Assembly (NCBI GenBank): GCA_028870815.1
Contig: JAGWOU010000005.1
Coordinates: 1-17,092 of the forward strand
From: Rhodospirillales bacterium
GTDB lineage: Bacteria > Pseudomonadota > Alphaproteobacteria > Acetobacterales > Acetobacteraceae
DNA: 17,092 bases
Direction of reading: 5' to 3'
This document shows positions 1 to 5,311 of the stretch, one piece after another (position 1 is the stretch's first letter; each line of letters starts with the position of its first letter). The position numbers were made by a program, and so were the translations under genes. The notes below the pieces were generated by a model that saw nothing but the letters and a program-made list of their open reading frames with translations, was not told where the DNA came from and did no database searches.

Positions 1-861
1 GTGCTGTTTCTGCTGTTCTGGTCGGCGGGGTTTCCGGTTTCAAAAATCGGCATTCAATACGCTACGCCCTTCGCCTTTCTGACTCTGCGCTATGCGCTGG
101 CGCTTCTGGTGCTCATTCCCTTTGCCATCTGGCTGCGCCCGCCCCTGCCTAAGCGGCGCATCGCCTGGCTGCATGTGGCGGTGGTGGGGTTTTGCATCCA
201 GACGGTTTATTTCGGCATGTGTTACACGGCCTTCGCGCTGGGCACCTCGGCGGGCGTGGTGGCGCTGGTGGTCTCGTTGCAGCCGATTCTGGTGGGCGTG
301 CTGGCGCCAGTGCTGGTGCGGGAGAAAATTGGCGCTAAGGGCTGGGTGGGGCTGGGGCTTGGCTTTTGCGGCGCGGTGGTGACGATTCTGGGCTATGGCG
401 AGACTGGGCATATCTCCCCGCTGGGCGTGCTCTGCTCCTTTGGCGCGCTGCTCGGCATGGCGGGCGCCACGCTATATGAGAAGCGGTTTGGCACGGGCAT
501 GCATCCGGTGGCGTCCAACATGGTGCAATATGCCGTGGGGCTGGTGACGGCGCTGCCCATCGCGCTGCTGGATTTCCATGTGGATGTGACAACGAGATTC
601 GTGGTGACGATGGGTTATCTCGTCATCGCCAATTCACTGGTGGCCATCTCGCTTTACATCGCCATGCTGCGCTTTGGCCGCGCCTCACAGGTCTCGGCGC
701 TATTCTATCTGGTGCCGCCGATTTCCGGGCTGATGGCCTGGGGGCTGCTGGGTGAGCCGATGCCGCCGCTGGCCTGGGTGGGCATGGCGGTGGCGGGGCT
801 TGGCGTGGCGCTCGTGTCTGGCCGTCTCACCTTCAGCCGCAAGGCGGCGGGTGGGGCATGA
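1..861 (+). CDS. DMT-superfamily (EamA) transporter, 5' end cut by window
   Basis: Ten-helix inner-membrane transporter of the drug/metabolite transporter superfamily; substrate unknown (members export amino acids, metabolites or drugs). The 286 visible residues are strongly hydrophobic and contain two EamA-type halves. The first runs from the N-terminal FWSAGFPVSKIG stretch to about residue 135; the second begins near GVLCSFGALLGMAGATLYEK and ends with the GLLGEPMPPLAWVGMAVAGLG stretch typical of the last two helices. A GTG sits exactly at base 1, but the protein starts inside helix 1 with no cytosolic lead. The real start is therefore probably some 10-20 codons upstream, outside the window. 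The stop TGA (859-861) overlaps an ATG that opens a 16-codon ORF leading to trmB, so the two genes may share a transcript. The family call is secure; substrate and start are not. Confidence 0.85.
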   Translation: MLFLLFWSAGFPVSKIGIQYATPFAFLTLRYALALLVLIPFAIWLRPPLPKRRIAWLHVAVVGFCIQTVYFGMCYTAFALGTSAGVVALVVSLQPILVGVLAPVLVREKIGAKGWVGLGLGFCGAVVTILGYGETGHISPLGVLCSFGALLGMAGATLYEKRFGTGMHPVASNMVQYAVGLVTALPIALLDFHVDVTTRFVVTMGYLVIANSLVAISLYIAMLRFGRASQVSALFYLVPPISGLMAWGLLGEPMPPLAWVGMAVAGLGVALVSGRLTFSRKAAGGA

Positions 862-908
862 ACAAGCCATTTATCAAAAGCCCGCGCGGGCAAAGGAAAG
901 CCGTATGA
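858..908 (+). CDS. Possible 16-residue bridging ORF between the EamA gene and trmB
   Basis: A short ORF encodes MNKPFIKSPRGQRKAV. Its ATG (858-860) overlaps the EamA stop as ATGA, and its TGA (906-908) overlaps the trmB start as ATGA. A G-rich stretch, GGTGGGG (850-856), lies just before it and could bind ribosomes weakly. The peptide is basic and has no family I recognise. If translated, it would couple EamA translation to trmB translation by two successive stop-start overlaps. This is seen in sequence only. An ORF of this length can arise by chance, and trmB has its own Shine-Dalgarno at 893-900, which weakens the need for coupling. Confidence 0.25.
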   Translation: MNKPFIKSPRGQRKAV

Positions 909-1573
909 CGAGTCTGAAGCCACCTCCTGACCGGCTCTATGGCCGCTCCCGCGGCAAGAAGCTGCGCCCCCGCCAGGAATGGCTGCTGGAGGAATTTCTG
1001 CCCAAAACCGCCTGGCCCGGAACGCCATTCACCATCCAGCCGCGTGAGCTGTGGCTGGAAGTGGGTTTCGGCGGCGGCGAGCATGCCTATGAGCTGGCCA
1101 CGAAGAATCCCGATATTGGTTATATCGCGGCGGAAGTGTTCGATAACGGCGTCTGTTCGCTGCTTTCGCGCATCGCGCCGGACGGCGTGGGCGAGCCTGT
1201 GCCCCTGCCCAATCTGCGGCTTTACACGGATGATGCCCGGCCTTTGCTGCGCGGCTTCGCCGATGGCGCTTTGTCAAAACTGTTCCTGATGTTCCCAGAC
1301 CCCTGGCCGAAAGCCCGCCATGCCAAGCGGCGTTTCGTGCACCCGGAGATTGTGCCTGAGGTGGCGCGGGCGCTGCGCCCCGGCGGGGAGTGGCGCATCG
1401 CTTCAGACGATCCGACTTATCAGGACTGGACCAACGAGGTTCTGGCTGCGCAGGACCTGTTCACCGTCAGCCGGACGGACATCCACCCCGAGGGCTGGCC
1501 GCACACGCGCTATGAGGCCAAGGCCATCGCCGCCGGGCGCACGCCGTTCTATTGGTCGTTGATCAGGCGCTAG
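905..1573 (+). CDS. trmB: tRNA (guanine-N7-)-methyltransferase TrmB
   Basis: Cytosolic SAM-dependent enzyme that methylates N7 of G46 in the tRNA variable loop. The product is 222 residues, normal for the family. The N-terminal LYGRSRGKKLRP (11-22) is typical of alphaproteobacterial TrmB. The SAM-binding glycine loop is LEVGFGGGEHAYELA (51-65), and the family signature FPDPWPKARHAKRRF (130-144) is intact, including the Asp and the KxRHxKRR run used for tRNA and methyl transfer. I place the start at ATG 905 because the conserved N-terminus begins there and AAGGAAAG (893-900) lies at good spacing. The reading frame is open upstream to 752, but that part is arginine-rich shadow of the EamA gene. 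It ends 8 bases from the end of the convergent membrane-protein gene. Confidence 0.95.
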   Translation: MTSLKPPPDRLYGRSRGKKLRPRQEWLLEEFLPKTAWPGTPFTIQPRELWLEVGFGGGEHAYELATKNPDIGYIAAEVFDNGVCSLLSRIAPDGVGEPVPLPNLRLYTDDARPLLRGFADGALSKLFLMFPDPWPKARHAKRRFVHPEIVPEVARALRPGGEWRIASDDPTYQDWTNEVLAAQDLFTVSRTDIHPEGWPHTRYEAKAIAAGRTPFYWSLIRR

Positions 1574-1581
1574 AAACGTTA

Positions 1582-2118
1582 TTAGGAACCGATGTAAAGC
1601 CTAGGCGGCGGCTCCGCGTTCAGGCAGGCGCAGAAAATCGCCAAGGTCCAGAGCGCGATGGAGGTCGCGGCGGCGAATTTGCCCGCCCGCGTAAGGCCAT
1701 GGTCCGTGGCGAGTTGCGCGGGCAGATACGCAAAATTGAACCAAGCGGCGTTGCAAAAGCCCAGGGCTATGAAAAACAGCTTGGGCGTCAGCCAGTCATG
1801 GCTGCCAACCGCAACCGGGTCATACATGAATAGCGCGATACCGCTCAGCATCGCCACCGCGAAGCTGGCATAGACCCAGGGCAAGACGAGCCGTGCCAAA
1901 GCACGAAGCGGAATTTCGCGCGCCAGCCCAAGCAGCCGTAAATCCAGAGCGAAAATGAGGCCAAAAAACATGCACACCGAGAAGACATGGGTGGCACGGA
2001 TAAAAAACTGATAGGGCTGGAGCGCGAAATGATACGGCCTGTTGTCTAATGCAATAAGAAGCCCGACGGGGATTCTGAAGTTGTCCATGGCGTTAGCGAA
2101 AGCGAGGCCGGGCGTCAT
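1582..2118 (-). CDS. Four-helix inner-membrane protein, DUF6644/DUF2214-like, in a Fur-box divergent pair
   Basis: A 178-residue integral membrane protein of unknown function. Four hydrophobic segments are visible at about 38-60, 77-98, 112-134 and 148-168. The first carries ATHVFSVCMFFG followed by LDLRLLG (58-64). That resembles the His-Val-Leu-Gly helix plus LDLRLLGL motif I associate with DUF6644/DUF2214-type proteins; this assignment is from memory and tentative. His44 within helix 1 is a candidate cofactor or metal ligand. The start ATG (2116-2118) has AGGA eight bases upstream (2127-2130 on the minus strand). The gene is divergent from the cupredoxin-FTR1-P19 operon, and two Fur-like boxes lie in the 133-base gap, so co-regulation by iron is likely. 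It converges on trmB with only 8 bases between stops. A role in iron uptake is inferred from position alone. Confidence 0.75.
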   Translation of the reverse strand: MTPGLAFANAMDNFRIPVGLLIALDNRPYHFALQPYQFFIRATHVFSVCMFFGLIFALDLRLLGLAREIPLRALARLVLPWVYASFAVAMLSGIALFMYDPVAVGSHDWLTPKLFFIALGFCNAAWFNFAYLPAQLATDHGLTRAGKFAAATSIALWTLAIFCACLNAEPPPRLYIGS

Positions 2119-2152
2119 CGGGCAAATCCTGTAGCAATGGGAATTCGTGCAT

Positions 2153-2183
2153 CTTGTTATTGCGAATGATTTGCATTAACAAG
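2153..2183. promoter_or_regulatory. 31-bp near-palindromic operator with Fur-like core
   Basis: The core TGCGAATGATTTGCA (2161-2175) is a 7-1-7 inverted repeat with one mismatch between half-sites, of the TGCAAAT type seen in alphaproteobacterial Fur sites. It is framed by CTTGTTA (2153-2159) and TAACAAG (2177-2183). The whole element is therefore a palindrome with 13 of 15 arm positions matching around base 2168. It sits between the divergent membrane-protein gene and the cupredoxin operon and overlaps the proposed -35 of the operon. Binding by Fur is inferred; another Fur-family regulator (Mur, Irr) is possible. Confidence 0.6.
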
Positions 2184-2200
2184 TAGTATATGAGAATAAT
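2171..2200 (+). promoter_or_regulatory. Candidate promoter of the cupredoxin-FTR1-P19 operon
   Basis: TTGCAT (2171-2176) and AATAAT (2195-2200) are separated by 18 bases and resemble sigma-70 -35 and -10 elements. The -35 lies in the first Fur-like box and the -10 in the second, so a repressor on either would block polymerase. Transcription would begin near 2207 and leave about 45 untranslated bases before ATG 2252. Confidence 0.45.
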
Positions 2201-2205
2201 TCTTA
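2191..2205. promoter_or_regulatory. Second Fur-like box
   Basis: TGAGAATAATTCTTA is a 7-1-7 inverted repeat with one mismatch (TGAGAAT against TAAGAAT) and a perfect AGAAT-A-ATTCT core. Its centre is 30 bp from that of the first box. It overlaps the proposed -10 of the cupredoxin operon and is followed by TTAACAAG (2203-2210), which also occurs at 2176-2183. It is 13/15 identical to the reverse complement of the box before the Nramp gene. Confidence 0.6.
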
Positions 2206-2251
2206 ACAAGTGCTGTGCATTTTATGGCTGCGCAAGGAAAGCAATCTGCGG

Positions 2252-2605
2252 ATGAACGAGAGACGGCAAAAATCGCGCGGATTCGCTGCTTGGGGGCTGC
2301 GAATGGCATTTTTATGCGCGGCCGGACCGGCATTGGCGAACCCGCCAAGCCCGGCGCTGACCCTGCGGAACCATGGTTTCACGCCGGACCACATCATTGT
2401 GCCTGCCGGCACACGGTTTAAAATTCGCGTGACCAATCACGACAGCACGCCCGACGAGTTTGAGAGCCCGGCGCTGCGCGTCGAAAAGATCGTTGTGCCG
2501 GGGCAGACGATCACGGTTTTCGCTGGGCCGCTTTCGCCGGGCTCCTACGTTTTTTACGACGACTACCACCCCGAGACCGCGCATGGCGTGGCGGAAGCGA
2601 AATAA
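2252..2605 (+). CDS. Periplasmic cupredoxin-domain protein, FtrB-like
   Basis: Small exported protein of the cupredoxin_1 type that accompanies FTR1 iron permeases; it corresponds to FtrB of Bordetella FtrABCD and to the N-terminal domain of EfeO. It has 117 residues. A basic start and hydrophobic stretch end at GPALA (25-29), a signal-peptidase I site, leaving a mature part of about 88 residues. Motifs TNHDSTPDEFESPALRVEK (61-79), VVPGQT and FYDDYHPETAHG (101-112) are diagnostic. The mature part has no Cys or Met, so a classic type-1 blue-copper site cannot form; His63, Glu69, Glu71, Asp103/Asp104 and His106 are candidate ligands. In the family it is thought to help oxidise or hand over ferrous iron. 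ATG 2252 is chosen because it opens a signal peptide; AAGGAAA (2234-2240) is somewhat distant. The stop overlaps the permease start as TAATG. Confidence 0.85.
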   Translation: MNERRQKSRGFAAWGLRMAFLCAAGPALANPPSPALTLRNHGFTPDHIIVPAGTRFKIRVTNHDSTPDEFESPALRVEKIVVPGQTITVFAGPLSPGSYVFYDDYHPETAHGVAEAK

Positions 2606-3432
2606 TGCTGGCCGCGTTTATCATCGTCTTTCGAGAGGTGATGGAAGCCGGGCTGATTGTCGGCATCGTGCTGGCGGCGACCGAGGGCATCCGCCACCGG
2701 GCACCTTACCTCTGGGGCGGCGTGCTGGCCGGGGTTGGCGGGGCTTGCATTGTCGCCGCCTGCATTGGCGCGCTTTCCGCCGCGTTCCAGGGCAATGGGC
2801 AGGATGTCTTCAATGCCGGTATTCTCTGCTTCGCCGTGGTGATGCTCGGCTTGCATTCGGTATGGATGGCGCGGCATGGGCGGGAGATGGCGCGGCAGAT
2901 GCGCGAGATGGGCAGCGCCGTGGCGGCGGGGGATTCCACCTTGCTGGCGATGGCGATTGTCGTCGCGGTGGCGATTCTGCGCGAAGGCTCGGAGGTCGTG
3001 CTGTTTCTCTACGGTGTCGCGGCCTCAGCGCATCTTGGTGCCGTGGCGATCATCTCAGGCTCCGCTCTGGGCATTGCCGCGGGTGCTGCAATTTCCTGGC
3101 TGCTTTACCGCGGGCTGCTGACGATACCGGTGAGCCGCCTGTTCTCGGTTACCTCCGGGCTTATCGCATTGCTCGCCGCCGGCATGGCGGGGCAGGCGGC
3201 GGCATTGCTTGCCAATGACGGCATCATCCCCGCTTTCGGCTACCAGCTATGGGATACATCCTGGCTGCTCTCCACCGGTTCGCTTGTCGGCAAGGCGTTG
3301 CAGGCGCTGGTGGGATATTCGGATCGCCCGATGGGCGTGCAACTGGTTGCGTATCTCGCAACCCTCGCCACACTTGTCCTGCTTTCAAAATACGCAGGAA
3401 AAACCAGAGTCTTACAAAAACAGGAAATTTGA
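2605..3432 (+). CDS. FTR1-family iron permease, FtrC/EfeU-like
   Basis: Inner-membrane iron permease of the oxidase-dependent FTR1 family, 275 residues with about seven helices. Both REXXE iron-binding motifs are intact: R10-E11-V-M-E14 in helix 1 and R126-E127-G-S-E130 in the fourth hydrophobic segment. These glutamates carry iron across the membrane in characterised homologues. The start ATG (2605-2607) shares a base with the cupredoxin stop, which implies translational coupling. The stop is followed one base later by the P19-like gene. The order cupredoxin-permease-P19 makes a three-gene uptake unit, presumably induced under iron limitation through the upstream Fur-like boxes. The family is certain; the preferred ion (ferrous or ferric) cannot be read from sequence. 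Confidence 0.93.
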   Translation: MLAAFIIVFREVMEAGLIVGIVLAATEGIRHRAPYLWGGVLAGVGGACIVAACIGALSAAFQGNGQDVFNAGILCFAVVMLGLHSVWMARHGREMARQMREMGSAVAAGDSTLLAMAIVVAVAILREGSEVVLFLYGVAASAHLGAVAIISGSALGIAAGAAISWLLYRGLLTIPVSRLFSVTSGLIALLAAGMAGQAAALLANDGIIPAFGYQLWDTSWLLSTGSLVGKALQALVGYSDRPMGVQLVAYLATLATLVLLSKYAGKTRVLQKQEI

Positions 3433-3433
3433 C

Positions 3434-3952
3434 ATGAGGTTACTTCTCGCAGCCGCCACCGCCACGGCGCTGGTGCTGGCCAATGCCGCCCACGCCAAGG
3501 AATATTACATTGGCGGACCGGATTATCAGGACAGCATGGAAATCGTGTCCAGCTATCTGCTTAGCGTGCAGATGGACCCGATGCCACCCGATATGCCGAT
3601 GAGCGGAAGCGATGTGATTCATCTGGAGGTCGATTTGCACGCGACGGCGAATAATCCGTGGGGGTATGAGGACCAGTCCTGGATTCCTTACGTGACGATC
3701 GATTACGTGCTGACCAAGGAGGGTACACCCTGGCAGCACGCGGCCAAGCTGCTGCCGATGAGCGCCAATGACGGACCCCATTATGCCGACAGCGTGGAGA
3801 TGGACGGGCCGGGCAAATACAAGGTGGTCTATACCTTCGAGCCGCCCTCGGTGAACGGGTATTTCCGGCATACTGACAAGGAAACCGGAATCCCCGCTTG
3901 GTGGAAGCCGTTTAGCGAGACGTTCACCTTCACATATCCGGTGAAGGGCTGA
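3434..3952 (+). CDS. Periplasmic iron-binding protein, P19/Tp34/FtrA family
   Basis: Secreted 172-residue protein of the Fe2+ transport (Iron_transport) family that includes Campylobacter P19, Treponema Tp34 and Bordetella FtrA. The signal peptide ends at AAHA (18-21), and the mature protein begins KEYYIGG. Conserved elements are the Met-rich stretch MDPMPPDMPMSG (47-58), IHLEVDLHA (62-70) with His63, Glu65, Asp67 and His69, WIPYVTIDYVL, GPHYADSVEM (114-123) with His116, and FRHTDKETGIPAWWKPF near the C-terminus. Homologues are dimers that bind Cu and Fe at Met/His sites and feed an FTR1 permease. ATG 3434 is one base past the permease stop, with AGGA (3422-3425) eight bases upstream. It is the last gene of the operon; I see no FtrD polyferredoxin after it. 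Confidence 0.92.
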   Translation: MRLLLAAATATALVLANAAHAKEYYIGGPDYQDSMEIVSSYLLSVQMDPMPPDMPMSGSDVIHLEVDLHATANNPWGYEDQSWIPYVTIDYVLTKEGTPWQHAAKLLPMSANDGPHYADSVEMDGPGKYKVVYTFEPPSVNGYFRHTDKETGIPAWWKPFSETFTFTYPVKG

Positions 3953-3979
3953 TCCCGGTAGCCGTGCCAGATAGAGAAA

Positions 3980-3997
3980 GGGCGGGTTACTCCGCCT
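3980..3997. terminator. Weak hairpin at a convergent gene junction
   Basis: GGCGG (3981-3985) and CCGCC (3992-3996) form a five-pair stem with a six-base loop, extendable by a G-T pair. It lies between the ends of the P19-like gene and the ABC ATPase gene, and the TAA of the ATPase gene is in the loop. On the minus strand it is followed by CTTTCTC, on the plus strand by a pyrimidine run. It could slow transcripts from both sides, but the stem is short and there is no proper T-tract. Confidence 0.25.
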
Positions 3998-5306
3998 CTT
4001 CCTCGTCGTCCTCTTCCTCTAGGCCGAATTGCTGCGCTTCCTCGTCATATTCGAAGAACTCAGCATAACGGCCCCAGGCGATGACGGTGCGCAGCGTTTC
4101 CTCCGCGTATTCGGGGGACATATGGTCCTCCAACTGGTCGCGGAAGCGCACGGCGGCGGCGCGATGGTTGGAGCGCTGGTCTATGACATTGCGAATTTCG
4201 GTAATCAGCGGCACATGCGCGCGCAGCGCCTCCGCGAAAATTTCCTTGCGGTCCTCGGTTTCCGCCTCGGCGAAGCGGCGGCCGGTTTCGGTGATGAGGA
4301 TATCGCCTTCCTCCAGCACAGAGAGGCCCAGCATGCTCAGCGTTTCGCCCAGCGGCAGCAGCTCGTCCACCTCGAATTGCAGGGCCGCGGCGAGGGCAGG
4401 CAAATCCGCCCGGCCGTTATAAGGCTGGCTGCGCAGCGTCTCCAGCAGGCCCGCCATCAGGTTGGTGCCAACCGGGTGCAGAGGGTGGGCGAATGGGTTG
4501 GGGGCAGCGGCGGCGGCGTGCACCTCCGGCGCTTTGCGGCGGGTCATGATGCCGTAAATATCGTCCACCATCTGGCGGAAGGCGGGGTCGAAGCGATTGC
4601 GTGGGTGGGTGAAGGGCACGCGCAACTCATGCGCCACCCGGCCGGGATTGGAGGAGAATACCAGGATGCGGTCCGCCATCAGCACCGCTTCCTCAATGTT
4701 ATGTGTCACGATCAGGATGGATTTCACCGGCAGCTTGCCGTCCATCCAGAGGTCGATGAGGTCGGTGCGCAGTGTCTCGGCGGTCAGCACGTCCAGGGCT
4801 GAGAAGGGCTCGTCCATCAGCAAGAGGTCAGGGTGCACCACCAGGGCGCGTGCCAGCCCCACGCGCTGGCGCATGCCGCCTGATAATTCCTTGGGGTAAG
4901 CGCCGTCGTAACCGCCCAGGCCGATGAGGTCGATCGCCTCCTCCGAGCGTTCCTCGCGGTCGTCCCGTTTCACGCCCAGGGCTTCGAGGCCGAGTTCCAC
5001 ATTCTCCTGCACGGTGAGCCAGGGAAACAGGGCGAAGCTCTGGAAAACCATCGCCACGCCGGGTGCGGGGCCTTTCAGCGGTGCGCCGCGCCAGCTCACC
5101 TCGCCGGAGGTGGGCTTCAGCAGCCCGGCGACGATGCGCAGCAGCGTGGATTTGCCGGAGCCGGAGCGACCGAGCAGGGCGACGATCTCGCCTTCCTGCA
5201 AAGTGAGGTTGACATCATCCAGCACCACGAGGTCGGCGCTGGCTTCCTTATGATAGGCCTGGCGGCAATGGCGCACGGAGACGAGCGGCGTGGTTTGTTG
5301 GTCCAT
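3987..5306 (-). CDS. NitT/TauT-type ABC transporter ATPase with C-terminal AAA-associated domain
   Basis: Cytosolic ATPase of an importer related to nitrate/sulfonate/taurine systems; 439 residues. The ABC domain fills about 1-255: Walker A GRSGSGKST (46-54), Q-loop Gln89 in VFQSFALFPW, signature LSGGM (141-145), Walker B LLLMDEP (161-167) and H-loop His202. About residues 265-425 form the AAA-associated domain, helical and found fused to this ATPase type. The tail is strongly acidic (EEEDDEEEAE). ATG 5306 is chosen since the ABC domain begins directly there and it lies five bases past the permease stop. An open stretch further upstream only shadows the permease gene. Substrate is unknown because no binding protein lies nearby. 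Confidence 0.92.
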   Translation of the reverse strand: MDQQTTPLVSVRHCRQAYHKEASADLVVLDDVNLTLQEGEIVALLGRSGSGKSTLLRIVAGLLKPTSGEVSWRGAPLKGPAPGVAMVFQSFALFPWLTVQENVELGLEALGVKRDDREERSEEAIDLIGLGGYDGAYPKELSGGMRQRVGLARALVVHPDLLLMDEPFSALDVLTAETLRTDLIDLWMDGKLPVKSILIVTHNIEEAVLMADRILVFSSNPGRVAHELRVPFTHPRNRFDPAFRQMVDDIYGIMTRRKAPEVHAAAAAPNPFAHPLHPVGTNLMAGLLETLRSQPYNGRADLPALAAALQFEVDELLPLGETLSMLGLSVLEEGDILITETGRRFAEAETEDRKEIFAEALRAHVPLITEIRNVIDQRSNHRAAAVRFRDQLEDHMSPEYAEETLRTVIAWGRYAEFFEYDEEAQQFGLEEEDDEEEAE

Positions 5307-5311
5307 GGCGT

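Noticed and set aside
881..890. Ten-base palindrome CCCGCGCGGG between EamA and trmB
   Set aside because: Too short and without a loop or T-tract. In such GC-rich DNA it is expected by chance.
2210..2251. GTG at 2210 as start of the cupredoxin gene
   Set aside because: It would put 14 residues before the signal peptide and lies almost at the predicted transcription start. ATG 2252 gives a clean signal peptide.
3953..3986. Search for an ftrD-like gene after the P19-like gene
   Set aside because: Only 34 bases remain before the convergent ABC ATPase gene; no gene fits.
4029..4802. 257-codon plus-strand frame opposite the ABC ATPase
   Set aside because: Gln/His/Gly-rich shadow of a clear ABC ATPase gene.
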